Shown: piece by piece, positions 43,916-53,058 of the stretch
Numbering within the stretch: the stretch's first letter is position 1
How the letters are laid out: every line of letters begins with the position of its first letter
NCBI GenBank assembly: GCA_003169695.1
Contig: PNAS01000032.1
Span: forward strand, 1-64,000
Reading direction: 5' to 3'
Source: Spartobacteria bacterium
GTDB lineage: Bacteria; Verrucomicrobiota; Verrucomicrobiia; Chthoniobacterales; UBA10450
Length of the DNA stretch: 64,000 nt
Notes under the pieces: generated by a model
The model's database searches: none
What the model was told of the DNA's origin: nothing
What the model saw: the letters and a program-made list of their open reading frames with translations, nothing else
Program-made: the position numbers and the translations under genes

Positions 43916-45421
43916 ATGTTTACCACTTTGCTCCAAGCGCATAAGCCCACAGTTACCGGCATTATTTTCGTCGGGACGTTTTTCGCGGCTCTAACCATCG
44001 GCCGATTCCTCAAGCGCCGCGCGGGCGTGCGTCTCGGCATTCTCTTCAAACTCTTTTGCCTCGTGCTTGCGTTCTATGCCGCGACGGCGTTTTACGGTGT
44101 GCATGTCGGATGGCGCAACCATGTCGACGCAGCCGCCATTTGGTTAACCACCGCTTTCGTCGTCGCTCTTCTCGATCGCTATCTCTGGGACGCCTACTTC
44201 GAGAAGAAACGTCAGACGCCGATCCCCCATTTTCCGCGTCAGGTGGTCGCGCTCTTGATCTACGTGATCGCGGTGTTGCTCGTGTTGATCGTCGTCTATC
44301 ACGCCCAAGGGCTATTCACGCCCGTGCTCGCCACCTCGAGCGTTGTCGCAGTCGTTCTTGGATTCGCGATGCAGGATCTCATCGGGGGGATTATCGCCGG
44401 AATCGCGCTGCAAATCAGCAAACCTTACAAAGTCGGGGACTGGCTCAATATTCAGGATCGGTTCGCGGAAGTGATGGAGATCAATTGGCGTTCGACCCGG
44501 CTGCGGACGAACGACGGAATTTACCTCGACGTTCCGAACTACGCCATCGCGCGGGGAACGATCATCAATCTTCATTACCCGACGCAGACGCACGCAATGC
44601 GCCTGCACGTGGGGGTCGACTACAATGTGCCGCCGAATCGCGTGAAAGACTCGCTTCTGCGCGCCACCTCGAGCGCCGAGGGCGTCATGCCAGAGCCGCA
44701 CCCGAAGGTCTTTGTAATGGATTTCGCTGAGTCGGCCGTCACGTACGAAATCAAATTCTGGATGGGAAACCACGCCACCTACAACGACGTTTGCGACGCG
44801 ATCCGGACTAATATTTGGTACGAATTCAAACGTCAGCGGATCGTGATCCCGTTCCCGATTCGGACTCTCCACCTGGAACGGAGACGCCAGCGCACCGTTC
44901 CGGAAGGACACGAGGAGGCTCAGGCCATTCTGCGGGGGGAACCGCTTTTCGATTGCCTGGACGATGCGCAACTGGACAATGTGTTGCACAGCGCGCGCAT
45001 CAATCATTACGGCCGAGGCGAACGTGTGATCGAGGAAGGAGCGGAGGGCGACTCGATGTTCATCGTACTGCGCGGCAGCGTGCACGTTTCCGTTCTACGG
45101 AATGGCGCCAATATTCGTCTTGGGAGCATGCGGTCGGGTGATTGTTTTGGCGAAATGTCGTTGCTCACGGGTGAACGGCGTTCGGCTACTATTCGCGCGG
45201 ACGGCGATTGCGAACTTTTGGAAATCAGCAAAGAGATCATGGCTGAAGTAATGCGGGATTCGCCGCAGTGCCTGACTCAGCTCAGTGAGATCCTGGCGAA
45301 GCGAAAACTCGAGGGTGAGGGCATTTTGAGAGATGCGGCGCAGCCGGATGTTAGTGCGAACAAAGAGCGCGAGTATCGCGCGTCTTTTTTGCGCCGTCTG
45401 CGCACCGTTTTCGAACTTTAG
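43916..45421 (+). CDS. MscS-type mechanosensitive channel with cyclic-nucleotide-binding domain
   Basis: A protein of 501 residues. The N-terminal 110 residues hold several membrane helices; then the MscS core with pore helix LATSSVVAVVLGFAMQDLIG and beta domain KPYKVGDWLNIQDRFAEVME, TRLRTNDGIYLDVPN. The C-terminal 150 residues (about 340-470) are a cNMP-binding domain: GERVIEEGAEGDSMFIVLRG, FGEMSLLTGERRSATIRA, with the phosphate-binding cassette Arg and Glu. Such MscS/cNMP fusions (bCNG type) are gated by ligand more than by tension. No cyclase is adjacent. Confidence 0.92.
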   Translation: MFTTLLQAHKPTVTGIIFVGTFFAALTIGRFLKRRAGVRLGILFKLFCLVLAFYAATAFYGVHVGWRNHVDAAAIWLTTAFVVALLDRYLWDAYFEKKRQTPIPHFPRQVVALLIYVIAVLLVLIVVYHAQGLFTPVLATSSVVAVVLGFAMQDLIGGIIAGIALQISKPYKVGDWLNIQDRFAEVMEINWRSTRLRTNDGIYLDVPNYAIARGTIINLHYPTQTHAMRLHVGVDYNVPPNRVKDSLLRATSSAEGVMPEPHPKVFVMDFAESAVTYEIKFWMGNHATYNDVCDAIRTNIWYEFKRQRIVIPFPIRTLHLERRRQRTVPEGHEEAQAILRGEPLFDCLDDAQLDNVLHSARINHYGRGERVIEEGAEGDSMFIVLRGSVHVSVLRNGANIRLGSMRSGDCFGEMSLLTGERRSATIRADGDCELLEISKEIMAEVMRDSPQCLTQLSEILAKRKLEGEGILRDAAQPDVSANKEREYRASFLRRLRTVFEL

Positions 45422-45537
45422 GACGCGTCTTCGGGTCAGCGCGCGTCCCATCGCGGTGAAGCACCTGTCCTGGGCTCAAATACCCATTGCCAGCGAGGTA
45501 AAACTTACTAAAGTCCCCCACTTTCAACGGAGCCACT

Positions 45538-47613
45538 ATGACCTTTCTCGCCTTCAACATTCTTCACTCCGGTGTGACTCTTTCGATGGTCTGCGCGATC
45601 GTTGGCCTGGCCTTCGCGTTTTTCCTGATTAAAGCCGTCATCCGGTTGTCTCCGGGAAACGAGAGGATGCGTCAAATCGCCGGTGCAATCGAAGAAGGCG
45701 CAAAGGCTTACCTGAAGCGCCAGGTCATGACAATCAGCGTAATTGCCGTCGTGATTTTCATTCTTCTCTACATTTTTCGAGATCCAGCCACGGCAATCGG
45801 ATTTCTGATCGGCGCTTTTTGCTCACTCGCGGCCGGATACATCGGGATGCGGATCGCGGTGCTGGCCAACACCCGAACCACTCAGGCCGCCACTCAGTCC
45901 CGGTCCGCGGCCATGCGCGTCGCGTTTAACGGGGGCGCTGTGACCGGCCTCCTGGTCGTGGGCCTTGCCCTGCTCGCCGTTGGCATCTTCTACACGCTGA
46001 CCAAGCACTGGATGGGGCCCGGCCTCGCGGTGAAAAGCCTAGTGGGGCTGGCATTAGGCTCGAGTTTAATCAGCGTCTTCGCGCGGCTCGGCGGCGGCAT
46101 CTATACCAAGGCGGCGGACGTAGGCGCCGATCTGGTGGGCAAGATCGAAAGCAACCTCGAGGAGGATGACCCGAGGAACCCGGCCACCATCGCGGACAAC
46201 GTCGGCGATAATGTGGGTGATTGCGCGGGCATGGCCGCGGATGTTTTTGAGACCTACGCCGTTAGCCTGGTCGGTGCCATCTTGGTGGGGGCGCTAACGC
46301 TCGCCACGTATCCCGCAGCCGTCATTTATCCCTTTGTCCTCGGCGGCATCTCTGTCCTCAGCGCGATCATCGGCATTCTTTTCGTCAATATCAGTGGCGG
46401 AAAACCCGCCACTGTCTTGATGGGGGCCGTCGGCGCGAGCGCGCTCGTTTCAGCCGTTCTGTTTTGGCCGGCGACTCATCTGCTTTTTCCAAGCGACGTC
46501 ATCATCAGGGGTGTTGCACGCTCAGCGAACGATCTCTATTTCGCGTCGCTCGTCGGCCTCCTCATGACAGGCGTGGTCGTCGTCATCACAAATTATTACA
46601 CCTCCACAAGTTTCGCCCCGGTCCGAAAGATTGCGAAGGCTTCCGAAACCGGCCACGCCACTAATATCATTGCGGGACTTGCGATAGGCCAGCACGCCAC
46701 CGCGTTGCCCGTCGGCTTTATCGGCATCGCGATCTTGCTCAGCTTTCATTTCGCGGGCCTCTACGGAATCGCAATCGCCGTCATGAGCATGCTTTCGATG
46801 GCGGGGATCATCATTTCGCTCGATGCCTTCGGTCCGATCACCGACAACGCGGGCGGCATCGCCGTCATGAGTAACTTACCGAAGGAAATCCGGGGAATTA
46901 CCGACGAACTCGACGCTGTCGGCAACACCATGAAAGCGGTGACAAAAGGTTATGCGATCGCTTCCGCCGGGTTGGCGGCGTTGGTGCTCTTTGGTTCCTA
47001 CGTCGAGGAATTAAAGGCGCATTTTGGAGCGAACCATCGCACCTATTCATTCGATTTTTCACTAAACGATCCAAAGGTGATTATTGGCTTGTTCATTGGC
47101 GGATTGCTGCCGTTTGTGTTCACAGCGTTTAGTATGGACGCAGTCGGCAAAGCTGCCGGCGCAGTCGTGCGTGAAGTGCGGCGGCAGCTCACGGCGAAAC
47201 CCGGAATTTTGCGCGGCGAAGACGTGCCCGAATATGGCACCTGCGTCGATATCGTGACGAAGGCGGCGCTACGCGAAATGATCGTTCCCGCGTTGTTGCC
47301 GGTTGTGTTTGTGATCGCGGTGGCGGTGATCAAGCCGCTCGGGCCCGTGGTATTGGGGGGAATGCTGGTAGGTACAATCGTCACCGGGCTATTCGTCGCG
47401 ATTGCGATGACCTCCAGCGGTGGCGCGTGGGACAACGCGAAGAAGTATATCGAGGAAGGAAACCTCGGCGGCAAAGGCTCATTCGCCCACGCCGCCTCTG
47501 TCACGGGCGACACCGTCGGAGATCCTTACAAGGACACAGCCGGCCCGGCGATCAATCCAATGATCAAGGTCGTGAACATCGTCGCGATCCTGATCATCCC
47601 GATTTTCTTCTAA
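45538..47613 (+). CDS. hppA: Membrane-bound proton-pumping pyrophosphatase (K+-independent type)
   Basis: Couples pyrophosphate hydrolysis to ion pumping. Length 691 residues, with 15-16 helices and the catalytic signatures [50 protein letters not shown] and [20 protein letters not shown]. The site that decides potassium dependence reads [15 protein letters not shown], with Lys and Thr as in K+-independent H+ pumps. Gene alone; ATG 45538 preceded by GGAG (TTCAACGGAGCCACT). Confidence 0.96.
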   Translation: MTFLAFNILHSGVTLSMVCAIVGLAFAFFLIKAVIRLSPGNERMRQIAGAIEEGAKAYLKRQVMTISVIAVVIFILLYIFRDPATAIGFLIGAFCSLAAGYIGMRIAVLANTRTTQAATQSRSAAMRVAFNGGAVTGLLVVGLALLAVGIFYTLTKHWMGPGLAVKSLVGLALGSSLISVFARLGGGIYTKAADVGADLVGKIESNLEEDDPRNPATIADNVGDNVGDCAGMAADVFETYAVSLVGAILVGALTLATYPAAVIYPFVLGGISVLSAIIGILFVNISGGKPATVLMGAVGASALVSAVLFWPATHLLFPSDVIIRGVARSANDLYFASLVGLLMTGVVVVITNYYTSTSFAPVRKIAKASETGHATNIIAGLAIGQHATALPVGFIGIAILLSFHFAGLYGIAIAVMSMLSMAGIIISLDAFGPITDNAGGIAVMSNLPKEIRGITDELDAVGNTMKAVTKGYAIASAGLAALVLFGSYVEELKAHFGANHRTYSFDFSLNDPKVIIGLFIGGLLPFVFTAFSMDAVGKAAGAVVREVRRQLTAKPGILRGEDVPEYGTCVDIVTKAALREMIVPALLPVVFVIAVAVIKPLGPVVLGGMLVGTIVTGLFVAIAMTSSGGAWDNAKKYIEEGNLGGKGSFAHAASVTGDTVGDPYKDTAGPAINPMIKVVNIVAILIIPIFF

Positions 47614-47672
47614 AGGCTTCGGTCACCAAGAAAGACGCTCTCCTCGCGGCTGCCATACCGCTAAGCCGGCAG

Positions 47673-48103
47673 TTATTCTTTCTCCTGCTGGACCTTGGTG
47701 ATTTGCGAGTGGAGCGCCTGCCATTTGTTATCTTTCTTTTCGAAGACGTCGATCACGCGCGATAGTGGCCGTTAGTATGTTGCCGTCATTTTCACCACGC
47801 CGGTTACATGCGCGAAATTGTCCCCGAGCATTTTGATTTTGACGTCACTCATCGAGGCGGATTTGCAGACAAACGTCTTGTCCTCGAGTTCCTTGATATC
47901 TTGCGCCTTCGTCATGATCGTGCCGTCAGAATCGGTGAGCGTCCAATCTTCAGCTTCGACGGTCTTCAGGAAAGCAGTGTCGCCTTTTACGTAAGCATCC
48001 AACCAGTGCTGATCGAGCGCTTTCAGTTCGGTTTCGACGGGCAACCGAGCGCGACCGTCGCGAGACCGGCAATCATAAGTGACGTGATGAGAGATATCTT
48101 CAT
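47673..48103 (-). pseudogene. NTF2-like (DUF4440) exported protein, disrupted
   Basis: ATG 48103 begins a signal peptide, MKISLITSLMIAGLATVALG followed by C, but its frame stops soon. One base shift leads into VETELKALDQHWLDAYVKGD, then DFTA-like core ending VVKMTATY with a TAA stop; the same frame then continues past the stop with RVIDVFEKKDNKWQALHSQI and TKVQQEKE, the normal family end. So a frameshift after the signal peptide and an in-frame stop break the gene. Its domain matches SnoaL/DUF4440. Confidence 0.7.
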
Positions 48104-48197
48104 GGCTGGATTCCGATTTGACAGAACAGGCGAGTCAATCCACAACTGAGCCCACCCCTTTTCACTTTTCCGAGGCGGGAATCCGGTCGAAACGAAC

Positions 48198-48590
48198 ATG
48201 GAAGAACAACGTGACTATCAACTGGTCTCCGCAGATCAAACGGCGCTGAAGAAGGAACTCGCCAAGCCTGATGCGGGCGCGACTCCTTTTAAAGTCGTCG
48301 TCGATCCGGAGATGCGCGTGAAGTTGAGACACGCGTTGATCGAGCTGATCGACTATCACGACGAAGCGCTGGCCGAGCACTTTGCCGAGGGGAAACTGGC
48401 CCTCGAATCGTACAAGGAATACATCGAGCTCTTCGCGCGCAGCCTGAAAGAAACCATGGAAAGCCGCGAGGGCGTTTCGTATTTGCTCCGGGCGGTCGGA
48501 TTCGAAGTGCGGCCCGATGAGATCAATCTCAATCCGGAGTTGCGCTGGAAGCGCGGGAAGCCGGGGGCGTTCGGTTCCAGCCTTCTTTAG
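48198..48590 (+). CDS. Conserved hypothetical protein
   Basis: A soluble, highly helical protein of 130 residues, rich in Glu and Lys: VDPEMRVKLRHALIELIDYH, then LALESYKEYIELFARSLKET. It starts with ATG 48198 and ends FGSSLL. No family is recognised; no membrane or signal peptide. It lies 61 bases before the receiver/MBL gene, in the same direction, and may be co-transcribed. Confidence 0.65.
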   Translation: MEEQRDYQLVSADQTALKKELAKPDAGATPFKVVVDPEMRVKLRHALIELIDYHDEALAEHFAEGKLALESYKEYIELFARSLKETMESREGVSYLLRAVGFEVRPDEINLNPELRWKRGKPGAFGSSLL

Positions 48591-48651
48591 CCAAGCGCCA
48601 AAAACTCTTGGTTTCAGGGAAGTCGCCTGACAGAATTTCGCGCTAGGTCCC

Positions 48652-50025
48652 ATGCCCACGGTCTTACTCATTGACGACGATGCGGAAAGCCGTACGCGCA
48701 TCGCGCGCCTCTTCGCGCGTCATGGCTGGGATACGATCGAAGCAGAGGACGGCACGGCCGGAATCGACCTTGCCTTCGCGGAACAGCCCAACATGATCGT
48801 TTGTGATTTGCTGCTGCCCAGGATCAGCGGCCTTCAGGTCTGCCGTGCGATCCGAGAGAAACTTGATTCGCCAAAGATCATTATCGTTGCCGGCCGCATC
48901 TATGACATTGATCGCGATGCTGTTTTGGAAGCAGGTGGCGACGGTTATTTCGTTAAGCCGTTAAAGTGGGATAAGCTCGCCGCCGTGATTAAACGCCCTC
49001 GTCGCCCGCGCCGAAAACTGACCCCGCGCCAGTCGCGCGCCCTTAAGTTTCATCCGCCGTCGACGCGCATAAAATTCTGGGGGGTCCGCGGCTCAATCCC
49101 CGTTCCCGGCCCGTCGACTATCGGTTACGGTGGAAACACCACTTGCGTAGAGGTTCGCACCAACGGCGACATCATTATCCTCGACGCAGGTTCCGGAATT
49201 CGCGAGTTGGGGCTTGCTTTGGAAAAGGAATTCGGTACCGCCCCGATCAATCTAACATTGCTTCTGACTCACACGCACTGGGACCATATTCAAGGGCTTC
49301 CTTTTTTTCTTCCGGCATACAAAGCCAAGAACTCCATTCGCGTTTTGGGATATGAGGGCGCGCGCGCCGGCCTCGCAACTATTCTGGCCGCCCAAATGGA
49401 GGTTCCGTTTTTTCCGGTGAGCTGGAGCGATCTGCCGGGGACGATCAAGATCCAAGAGCTCAAGAAGATGGAATTTTCGATCGGCAAAGTGCGGGTGCGT
49501 TCGAGATTTTTGAATCATCCGGGAGTCTGCGCAGGCTACAGGCTTTTCACAAAGGAAGGCTCTATCGCCTTTCTGCCAGACAATGAGCCGTTCGAACCCT
49601 TGAAGTTAAAACTGGCCGCGCGGGATGGCACGCACCCGCAAAGAGCACGCGCGCAAGCGGCGGTTCAACGATCGAAGCTAGTCGAATTTCTAAAAGATAC
49701 GGACGTCCTGATTCTCGACGCCCAATACACCGACGAGAAATATCAGGAGCACATTGGTTGGGGACACGGCGCCCTCAGCCGCGTCGTTTCGCTCGCTTTG
49801 GAGGCTCGGGTGAAGAAATTGTTTTTGTTTCACCACGATCCCGCACACGACGATCGGAAAATCGAGGAAATGCTGGAGGGAGCGCGCTTCTTGGTGGTAG
49901 AGAGTGGTCGCCAGTTGGAAGTGGAAGCCGCACGTGAAGGCGCCGAAATCTGGTTGAGCGGGCCAGCGCGAGCTCGATCGTTGTCGGTCATCAGCCACTT
50001 GCCGCGCAGCCAAAGACGGTCTTAG
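48652..50025 (+). CDS. Receiver domain fused to metallo-beta-lactamase-fold hydrolase
   Basis: A protein of 457 residues. The first 120 are a receiver domain: VLLIDDDAESRTRIARL, phosphorylation Asp D52 in IVCDLLLPRISG, and Lys in YFVKPLKW. The conserved Thr/Ser before the Asp-to-Lys strand is replaced (IIIVAGR). Residues about 140-440 form an MBL-fold enzyme: FWGVRGSIPVPGP, zinc motif LTHTHWDHIQGLPFF, a Gly-rich segment DAQYTDEKYQEHIGWGHGAL and FLFHHDPAHDD. The FWGVRGS branch includes cyclic-nucleotide phosphodiesterases and uncharacterised enzymes. Phosphorylation may switch the hydrolase. No histidine kinase is adjacent. Confidence 0.88.
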   Translation: MPTVLLIDDDAESRTRIARLFARHGWDTIEAEDGTAGIDLAFAEQPNMIVCDLLLPRISGLQVCRAIREKLDSPKIIIVAGRIYDIDRDAVLEAGGDGYFVKPLKWDKLAAVIKRPRRPRRKLTPRQSRALKFHPPSTRIKFWGVRGSIPVPGPSTIGYGGNTTCVEVRTNGDIIILDAGSGIRELGLALEKEFGTAPINLTLLLTHTHWDHIQGLPFFLPAYKAKNSIRVLGYEGARAGLATILAAQMEVPFFPVSWSDLPGTIKIQELKKMEFSIGKVRVRSRFLNHPGVCAGYRLFTKEGSIAFLPDNEPFEPLKLKLAARDGTHPQRARAQAAVQRSKLVEFLKDTDVLILDAQYTDEKYQEHIGWGHGALSRVVSLALEARVKKLFLFHHDPAHDDRKIEEMLEGARFLVVESGRQLEVEAAREGAEIWLSGPARARSLSVISHLPRSQRRS

Positions 50026-50045
50026 GTTTGGCCCCGCATCCCGCT

Positions 50046-50119
50046 TGCCTCGTAGTGTAATGGTAGCACCAGAGATTCTGGATCTCTTTGTCAAGGTTCG
50101 AATCCTTGCGAGGCAGCCA
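50046..50119 (+). tRNA. tRNA-Gln (CUG)
   Basis: Cloverleaf with acceptor TGCCTCG pairing with CGAGGCA, D arm TAGTGTAATGGTAGCA, anticodon loop TTCTGGA giving CUG, T arm AAGGTTCGAATCCTT, discriminator G and encoded CCA. The weak U1-A72 pair is typical of glutamine tRNAs. Confidence 0.95.
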
Positions 50120-50157
50120 GCCCACGACCGCCAGATCGGCACCCGCAGACGGAAACT

Positions 50158-50568
50158 CTAAGGCAAATGTAGCGCTCTCCGCACTGGAACCGTAAGCCTG
50201 CCCGTTACACGCTGAGCGTGATTTTTCTGCACCCGGGCGATCGCGTCACTGACTTCTTCAGACATGATTCCATCTATCGGGCCGCAGTAGTAGCCCTGGC
50301 TGCGTAAACACACTTGCAGCGCGCCTACATAGGCTGGATCAGCGAGCAGCTCGTGTCTCGACATAAGATAGTAAAAAACACGATGGCTGTACCGGCGGGA
50401 AAAATCTGTCGGATATAAAGTGGACATCTGGTGGAGGAGACCCCATTCGTCTCTTGGAGCCAGGGGATCCGTTGAGTGGAAAAGCGGGTCATCCGAAGCG
50501 CGCGCACAGACGGCGGATAAAGCAATCAACGAGACGATGAGGATGCAACGAAATGGATTTGGAAACAT
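50158..50568 (-). CDS. Exported peptidoglycan-binding-like domain protein
   Basis: A protein of 136 residues from ATG 50568: signal peptide (MFPNPFRCILIVSLIALSAV), then a PG_binding_1-like helical unit at the C-terminus (LQVCLRSQGYYCGPIDGIMS, EEVSDAIARVQKNHAQRVTG). The pattern G-YYCGPIDG is typical of that repeat. Upstream codons exist but have no start suited to a signal peptide. May bind the wall. Genes around are unrelated. Confidence 0.75.
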   Translation of the reverse strand: MFPNPFRCILIVSLIALSAVCARASDDPLFHSTDPLAPRDEWGLLHQMSTLYPTDFSRRYSHRVFYYLMSRHELLADPAYVGALQVCLRSQGYYCGPIDGIMSEEVSDAIARVQKNHAQRVTGRLTVPVRRALHLP

Positions 50569-50677
50569 AAATCGTTCTGAAGGAAAACGGCTGACGAAAT
50601 GAATCACGTCCAGCTTCCGGGAGCTAGCGAAAAAAACGGCAAAGAAAATGCCATGATATACACGCTCGAGTGACCGC

Positions 50678-51217
50678 TCAGCTTTGGCGCGTTTGGGCGT
50701 AAGAGTAGCAGTCGCGGGGGATCGCGGAGACATTAGGTTGAAGCGACCATTGTTTAAGAACACCCTCACACAGAAATCCCGCCTTTTCGAGGACGCGCGC
50801 CGAGGCTCGGTTCTCGACGTCGCAGACCGCCCAGACTCGGAAAATGGATGGATCGCTGAAGGCCCAGCGAACTATGGCTGCGACCGCTTCGGTCATTAGG
50901 CCGCGACCCCAGTGGGAGCGAGCCAGGAGATATCCGAGATTGACTCCGTTCTCGTCCTTCCGAGCAGCGATGGAACCAACGAGCTCGTCGGCATCGCGGG
51001 TAACAATGAGCCAGCAGAACCGCGTTTCTGATGTCCAGCCGCTCACGAACCGTTGGATCGCCGTCTGCGCATCCTGAACGTGGGTGTGTGGCCGCCACAT
51101 CAGATACCGGGTCACTTCCGCGTCCTGCCCATAGGTCCTGAAGATTAGAGGAGCATCATCCTCGCGCGGCTTCCGCAGGATCAATCTAGCCGTTTGCAGC
51201 GTCTCGGGAGGCGTCAT
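50678..51217 (-). CDS. GNAT acetyltransferase (RimJ/RimL-like)
   Basis: A protein of about 179 residues with the GNAT fold: TARLILRKPREDDAPLIFRT, then acetyl-CoA motif GYLLARSHWGRGLMTEAVAA, and C-terminal NRASARVLEKAGFLCEG. These are typical of RimJ/RimL amine acetyltransferases; the substrate is unknown. Start taken at ATG 51217 (MTPPET); ATG 51229 is also possible and would overlap tadA. Confidence 0.85.
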   Translation of the reverse strand: MTPPETLQTARLILRKPREDDAPLIFRTYGQDAEVTRYLMWRPHTHVQDAQTAIQRFVSGWTSETRFCWLIVTRDADELVGSIAARKDENGVNLGYLLARSHWGRGLMTEAVAAIVRWAFSDPSIFRVWAVCDVENRASARVLEKAGFLCEGVLKQWSLQPNVSAIPRDCYSYAQTRQS

Positions 51218-51221
51218 CGAG

Positions 51222-51710
51222 TCACGCATCAGGGACGCTATCTCGTCGTCTGGCTTGGAAGAATGCTTGCAGAAGACTGGCGCATTCTTCCTGTAGAACG
51301 CCCGACGTAATTTCACACCGGTGATTGAGCGACGGAAATTGCACAACGTTCAACACGCCGCCAGCCGCGCCCGCACGGGGATCCGCACAACCGAAGATGA
51401 CCCGCCGCATGCGCACATGCACCAGGGCACCGGCGCACATGGCGCACGGTTCCTTCGTCACGTAGAGATCACAGTCGTTCAACCGCCAATCGCCCGCGGC
51501 CGCCTCCGCTTGTGTAATCGCGAGCATCTCGGCGTGAGCGGTGGCGTCCCTTAACATTTCCACTTGATTGGAAGCGCGTGCGATGATCTTTCCCTGCCGC
51601 ACGATGACGGCGCCGACCGGCACCTCTTCTTTCTCAAAGGCTTTCGTGGCCAGGCGCAACGCCTCTCTCATGAAATAAAGGTCGCTTTGCAGATCGATGA
51701 AATTATCCAT
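51222..51710 (-). CDS. tadA: tRNA adenosine(34) deaminase
   Basis: Converts wobble A34 to inosine in tRNA-Arg(ACG). About 162 residues from ATG 51710. Zinc and catalytic motifs are DATAHAEMLAI (HAE) and TKEPCAMCAGALVH (PCAMC); also EVPVGAVIVRQGKII. The tail QEECASLLQAFFQARR matches TadA. An alternative ATG two codons upstream exists. The GNAT gene follows at once on the same strand. Confidence 0.94.
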   Translation of the reverse strand: MDNFIDLQSDLYFMREALRLATKAFEKEEVPVGAVIVRQGKIIARASNQVEMLRDATAHAEMLAITQAEAAAGDWRLNDCDLYVTKEPCAMCAGALVHVRMRRVIFGCADPRAGAAGGVLNVVQFPSLNHRCEITSGVLQEECASLLQAFFQARRRDSVPDA

Positions 51711-51788
51711 GTGCAATTCGCCTAACCACTGTTCTCAATCGGGCTGAATACGTCCATTCGTGTGGAACGGGGCGAACTAATCATAACC

Positions 51789-52436
51789 ATGAAAAAAATC
51801 ATCGTCCTTCTGATTACGTCCATTCTTTCGCTCGCGACGGCGGGCGCGGCGACCGAACAAGAAGTGGTTAATCAATCCGCCTCCATTCTGCGAGACTTTC
51901 GGAGGATGCCAGAAAAAGGCATCCCCGCTCACGTACTTCGCCAGGCCAGAGGGCTCGCAATCCTGAGCGTGGTCAAGGTGGGTTTTGGTGTGAGCGGCAA
52001 AGGCGGGCAAGGTGTAGTGGTTGCCCGCACGGGTCGAGGCTGGTCCGGTCCGTCTTTTGTGGGTACTGGCGGCGCTGGCTGGGGTCCCCAAATCGGCGCA
52101 CAGATCACCGACTTTGTGTTTGTGCTCAATTCCAAAGCCGCCGTTCGCGCCTTGTCACGCGACGGCAATGTCACGCTCGGTGCCGATGCGAGCGTAGCGG
52201 CCGGACCGGTGGGCCGTGATGCGCACGCGGGGGTGACGCCGACCGCGGCTATCTACACCTACAGCCGGAGCAAGGGCCTCTTTGCCGGAGCGTCGCTCGA
52301 AGGAGCGATTATCGCTACGCAAAAAACGGCCAACGCCCGCTATTATGGCCGGCCAGTCCGGGCGAACGATATCTTGACCGGACGCATTGCTGCGCCAGCC
52401 AGGGCGAGTGTTCTTCGCGCCGCTCTTGACCGGTAG
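51789..52436 (+). CDS. SYLF (YSC84-like) lipid-binding protein
   Basis: A protein of 215 residues with signal peptide MKKIIVLLITSILSLATAGA from ATG 51789. The SYLF domain follows with VLRQARGLAILSVVKVGFGV, GKGGQGVVVARTGRGWSGPS, FVGTGGAGWGPQIGAQITDF and SRSKGLFAGASLEGAII. It binds phosphoinositide-like lipids in other organisms and is common as an exported bacterial protein of unknown role. Confidence 0.92.
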   Translation: MKKIIVLLITSILSLATAGAATEQEVVNQSASILRDFRRMPEKGIPAHVLRQARGLAILSVVKVGFGVSGKGGQGVVVARTGRGWSGPSFVGTGGAGWGPQIGAQITDFVFVLNSKAAVRALSRDGNVTLGADASVAAGPVGRDAHAGVTPTAAIYTYSRSKGLFAGASLEGAIIATQKTANARYYGRPVRANDILTGRIAAPARASVLRAALDR

Positions 52437-52520
52437 CCGAAGGGGCGAAAGAGCCGGTCCCTACAGGATTGGCGACAATTTGCTTTACAACGCGGCACTT
52501 CCTTCGGCACGTTCAACGAC

Positions 52521-53033
52521 GTGCGGATGATCGTTGCATCCATGGCGCTCCTCACCGGTATCTCGGCTGCTTCCGCACAGGAACAAGAGGGTAAACTCGT
52601 CGATCGTATCCTGAAACCGAATATGTCGTTAGTAAACTCCGCGCAAAACAAACAGTTCGACGCCACTGGCACTTCCGGCGCCAAGAGTGCATCATTCAAA
52701 AGCTTTTACACACCAGAGAAGTCGCTCGCGAAATCGTTTCCCGCCGGGCGCGCTCTCTCTCCGAGACAATTTGCGACCCGGCACTTCCGGGCAGGAGTCT
52801 CAACCGCGAATATTGCACCCAGGTCGCAGCTAACGAAAACCGACACAGTTTATGTTGCATCCCGTGCCTACGCCACTCGCGTTGCTCCGGAAAACGGCAG
52901 TAGTGTGGACGTGGCTTCTTTCGTCGGTAATCGCCCATTTCTCGGTCGAGGCAAGGGCCAAAAGGCGTTGAGCGCTCGCGACACGCCGCTCACCGTCGAG
53001 CAGGTGCGAGAATTGTTGAACAAGAACAAATAG
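52521..53033 (+). CDS. Exported hypothetical protein
   Basis: A protein of 170 residues with a signal peptide (MIVASMALLTGISAASA). The start may be GTG 52521 or ATG 52527. The mature part is polar, with repeated Phe/Arg segments (FYTPEKSLAKSFPAGRALSP) and a C-terminal helix TPLTVEQVRELLNKNK. No family known. Located between SYLF and tyrS genes on the same strand, possibly co-transcribed with the first. Confidence 0.6.
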   Translation: MRMIVASMALLTGISAASAQEQEGKLVDRILKPNMSLVNSAQNKQFDATGTSGAKSASFKSFYTPEKSLAKSFPAGRALSPRQFATRHFRAGVSTANIAPRSQLTKTDTVYVASRAYATRVAPENGSSVDVASFVGNRPFLGRGKGQKALSARDTPLTVEQVRELLNKNK

Positions 53034-53058
53034 GGCTCCGGTCTCTGCATTTTCCCAC

